Shown: one piece after another, positions 32,280 to 32,513 of the stretch
How the letters are laid out: each line of letters begins with the position of its first letter
How positions within the stretch are numbered: position 1 is the first letter of the stretch
Assembly (NCBI GenBank): GCA_003248755.1
Contig: QFQW01000037.1
Location: 1-32,513 of the forward strand
From: Chryseobacterium sp.
GTDB lineage: Bacteria > Bacteroidota > Bacteroidia > Flavobacteriales > Weeksellaceae
Length of the DNA stretch: 32,513 bases
Direction: 5' to 3'
Position numbers and translations under genes: made by a program
Notes under the pieces: generated by a model
What the model saw: only the letters and a program-made list of their open reading frames with translations
Databases searched by the model: none
Told to the model about the DNA's origin: nothing

Positions 32280-32353
32280 AAAAGGTGTTTTTTTTTATTT
32301 AACAGAAATATTTTATAAATTATTGTATAGACACCCGATTTTAAATTTCATTT

Positions 32354-32377
32354 AACATAATAAAAAACATAATAAAA
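32354..32377. repeat. Exact 12-bp tandem duplication
   Basis: AACATAATAAAA occurs twice without spacer (32354-32365 and 32366-32377) in the spacer upstream of both the HTH gene and the gene at 32496. It could be paired operator half-sites or slippage in AT-rich DNA. Confidence 0.6.
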
Positions 32378-32404
32378 TATTTTAAAAGTAGTTAAAATGT
32401 TATT

Positions 32405-32446
32405 ATTTTCGCATGAAAATGAATAATACGACAGGATTGTCGTATT
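32405..32446 (+). promoter_or_regulatory. Two adjacent inverted repeats upstream of the last gene
   Basis: ATTTTCgcatGAAAAT (32405-32420) is followed 4 bases later by AATACGACA (32425-32433) and TGTCGTATT (32438-32446), a perfect 9-bp inverted repeat with a 4-nt spacer. The second could be an operator or a stem-loop near the transcript 5' end. A TAnnTTcG -7-like sequence overlaps the first (32404-32411). Confidence 0.5.
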
Positions 32447-32495
32447 TCAGTGCTATCCTTGCATTGTGAATAATAACTAATAGGAAACTCAAATC

Positions 32496-32513
32496 ATGAA
32501 AAAGATTACTACC
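32496..32513 (+). CDS. Start of a gene cut by the window edge
   Basis: ATG followed by KKITT (six codons in all) runs off the right edge. The Lys-Lys opening suits a signal peptide, but nothing more can be said. It is preceded by the inverted repeats and a possible 18-codon leader frame at 32413-32469. Confidence 0.45.

Overview
The window reads as chromosomal DNA of a flavobacterium, most likely from the Chryseobacterium/Weeksellaceae neighbourhood (Bacteroidota). It is AT-rich. Secreted proteins end in type IX secretion (T9SS) type A sorting domains. Start codons lack clear Shine-Dalgarno sequences, and many genes are preceded by the Bacteroidota -7 motif TAnnTTTG. The placement rests on these traits and on family resemblance recalled from memory; no database search was possible.

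Layout. 1-2838: the tail of one T9SS cargo protein and a complete secreted M4 (thermolysin-like) metalloprotease. 2890-4718: a stand-alone MnmD tRNA methyltransferase, divergent from branched-chain aminotransferase IlvE. 4855-6486: two lipoprotein prolyl isomerases, GldI-like and a cyclophilin-FKBP fusion. 6537-9258 (minus): a bacteriophytochrome locus with a photosensory module, a histidine kinase module and heme oxygenase. One in-frame TAA splits sensor from kinase. 9449-12869 (minus): DUF1015 protein, SerA and SerC (serine biosynthesis). 12943-14377: a 2[4Fe-4S] ferredoxin, divergent from a LuxC-type acyl-CoA reductase. 14575-19772: proline dehydrogenase, a DUF421 membrane protein, two uncharacterised membrane proteins, nicotinamidase PncA and P5C dehydrogenase PruA. 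Together PutA-type PRODH and PruA take proline to glutamate. 20012-23501: AEC transporter, hemolysin III (PAQR) protein and a PBP4-type D,D-carboxypeptidase. 23759-26443: deoxyinosine glycosylase, a membrane protein, AroE and an aldo/keto reductase. 26650-30935 (minus): an apparent operon of cationic amino-acid permease, DUF962/Mpo1-like protein, triple-PAS histidine kinase and single-domain response regulator. 31312-32279: a DUF6266 protein and a small HTH protein convergent with it. The window ends six codons into a further gene.

Most coding content is ordinary housekeeping. Unusual signal lies in three places. The first is the phytochrome gene broken by a single stop codon with the reading frame intact on both sides. 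The second is the set of structured intergenic spacers: a degenerate 83-bp tandem repeat before dacB, a near-perfect 31-bp hairpin with a 4-nt loop before the DUF6266 gene, and several palindromic dispersed-repeat relics. The third is the DUF6266/HTH end of the window, where nearly every spacer carries repeats or inverted repeats and no gene has a known role. No tRNA, rRNA, insertion sequence or CRISPR array was seen.
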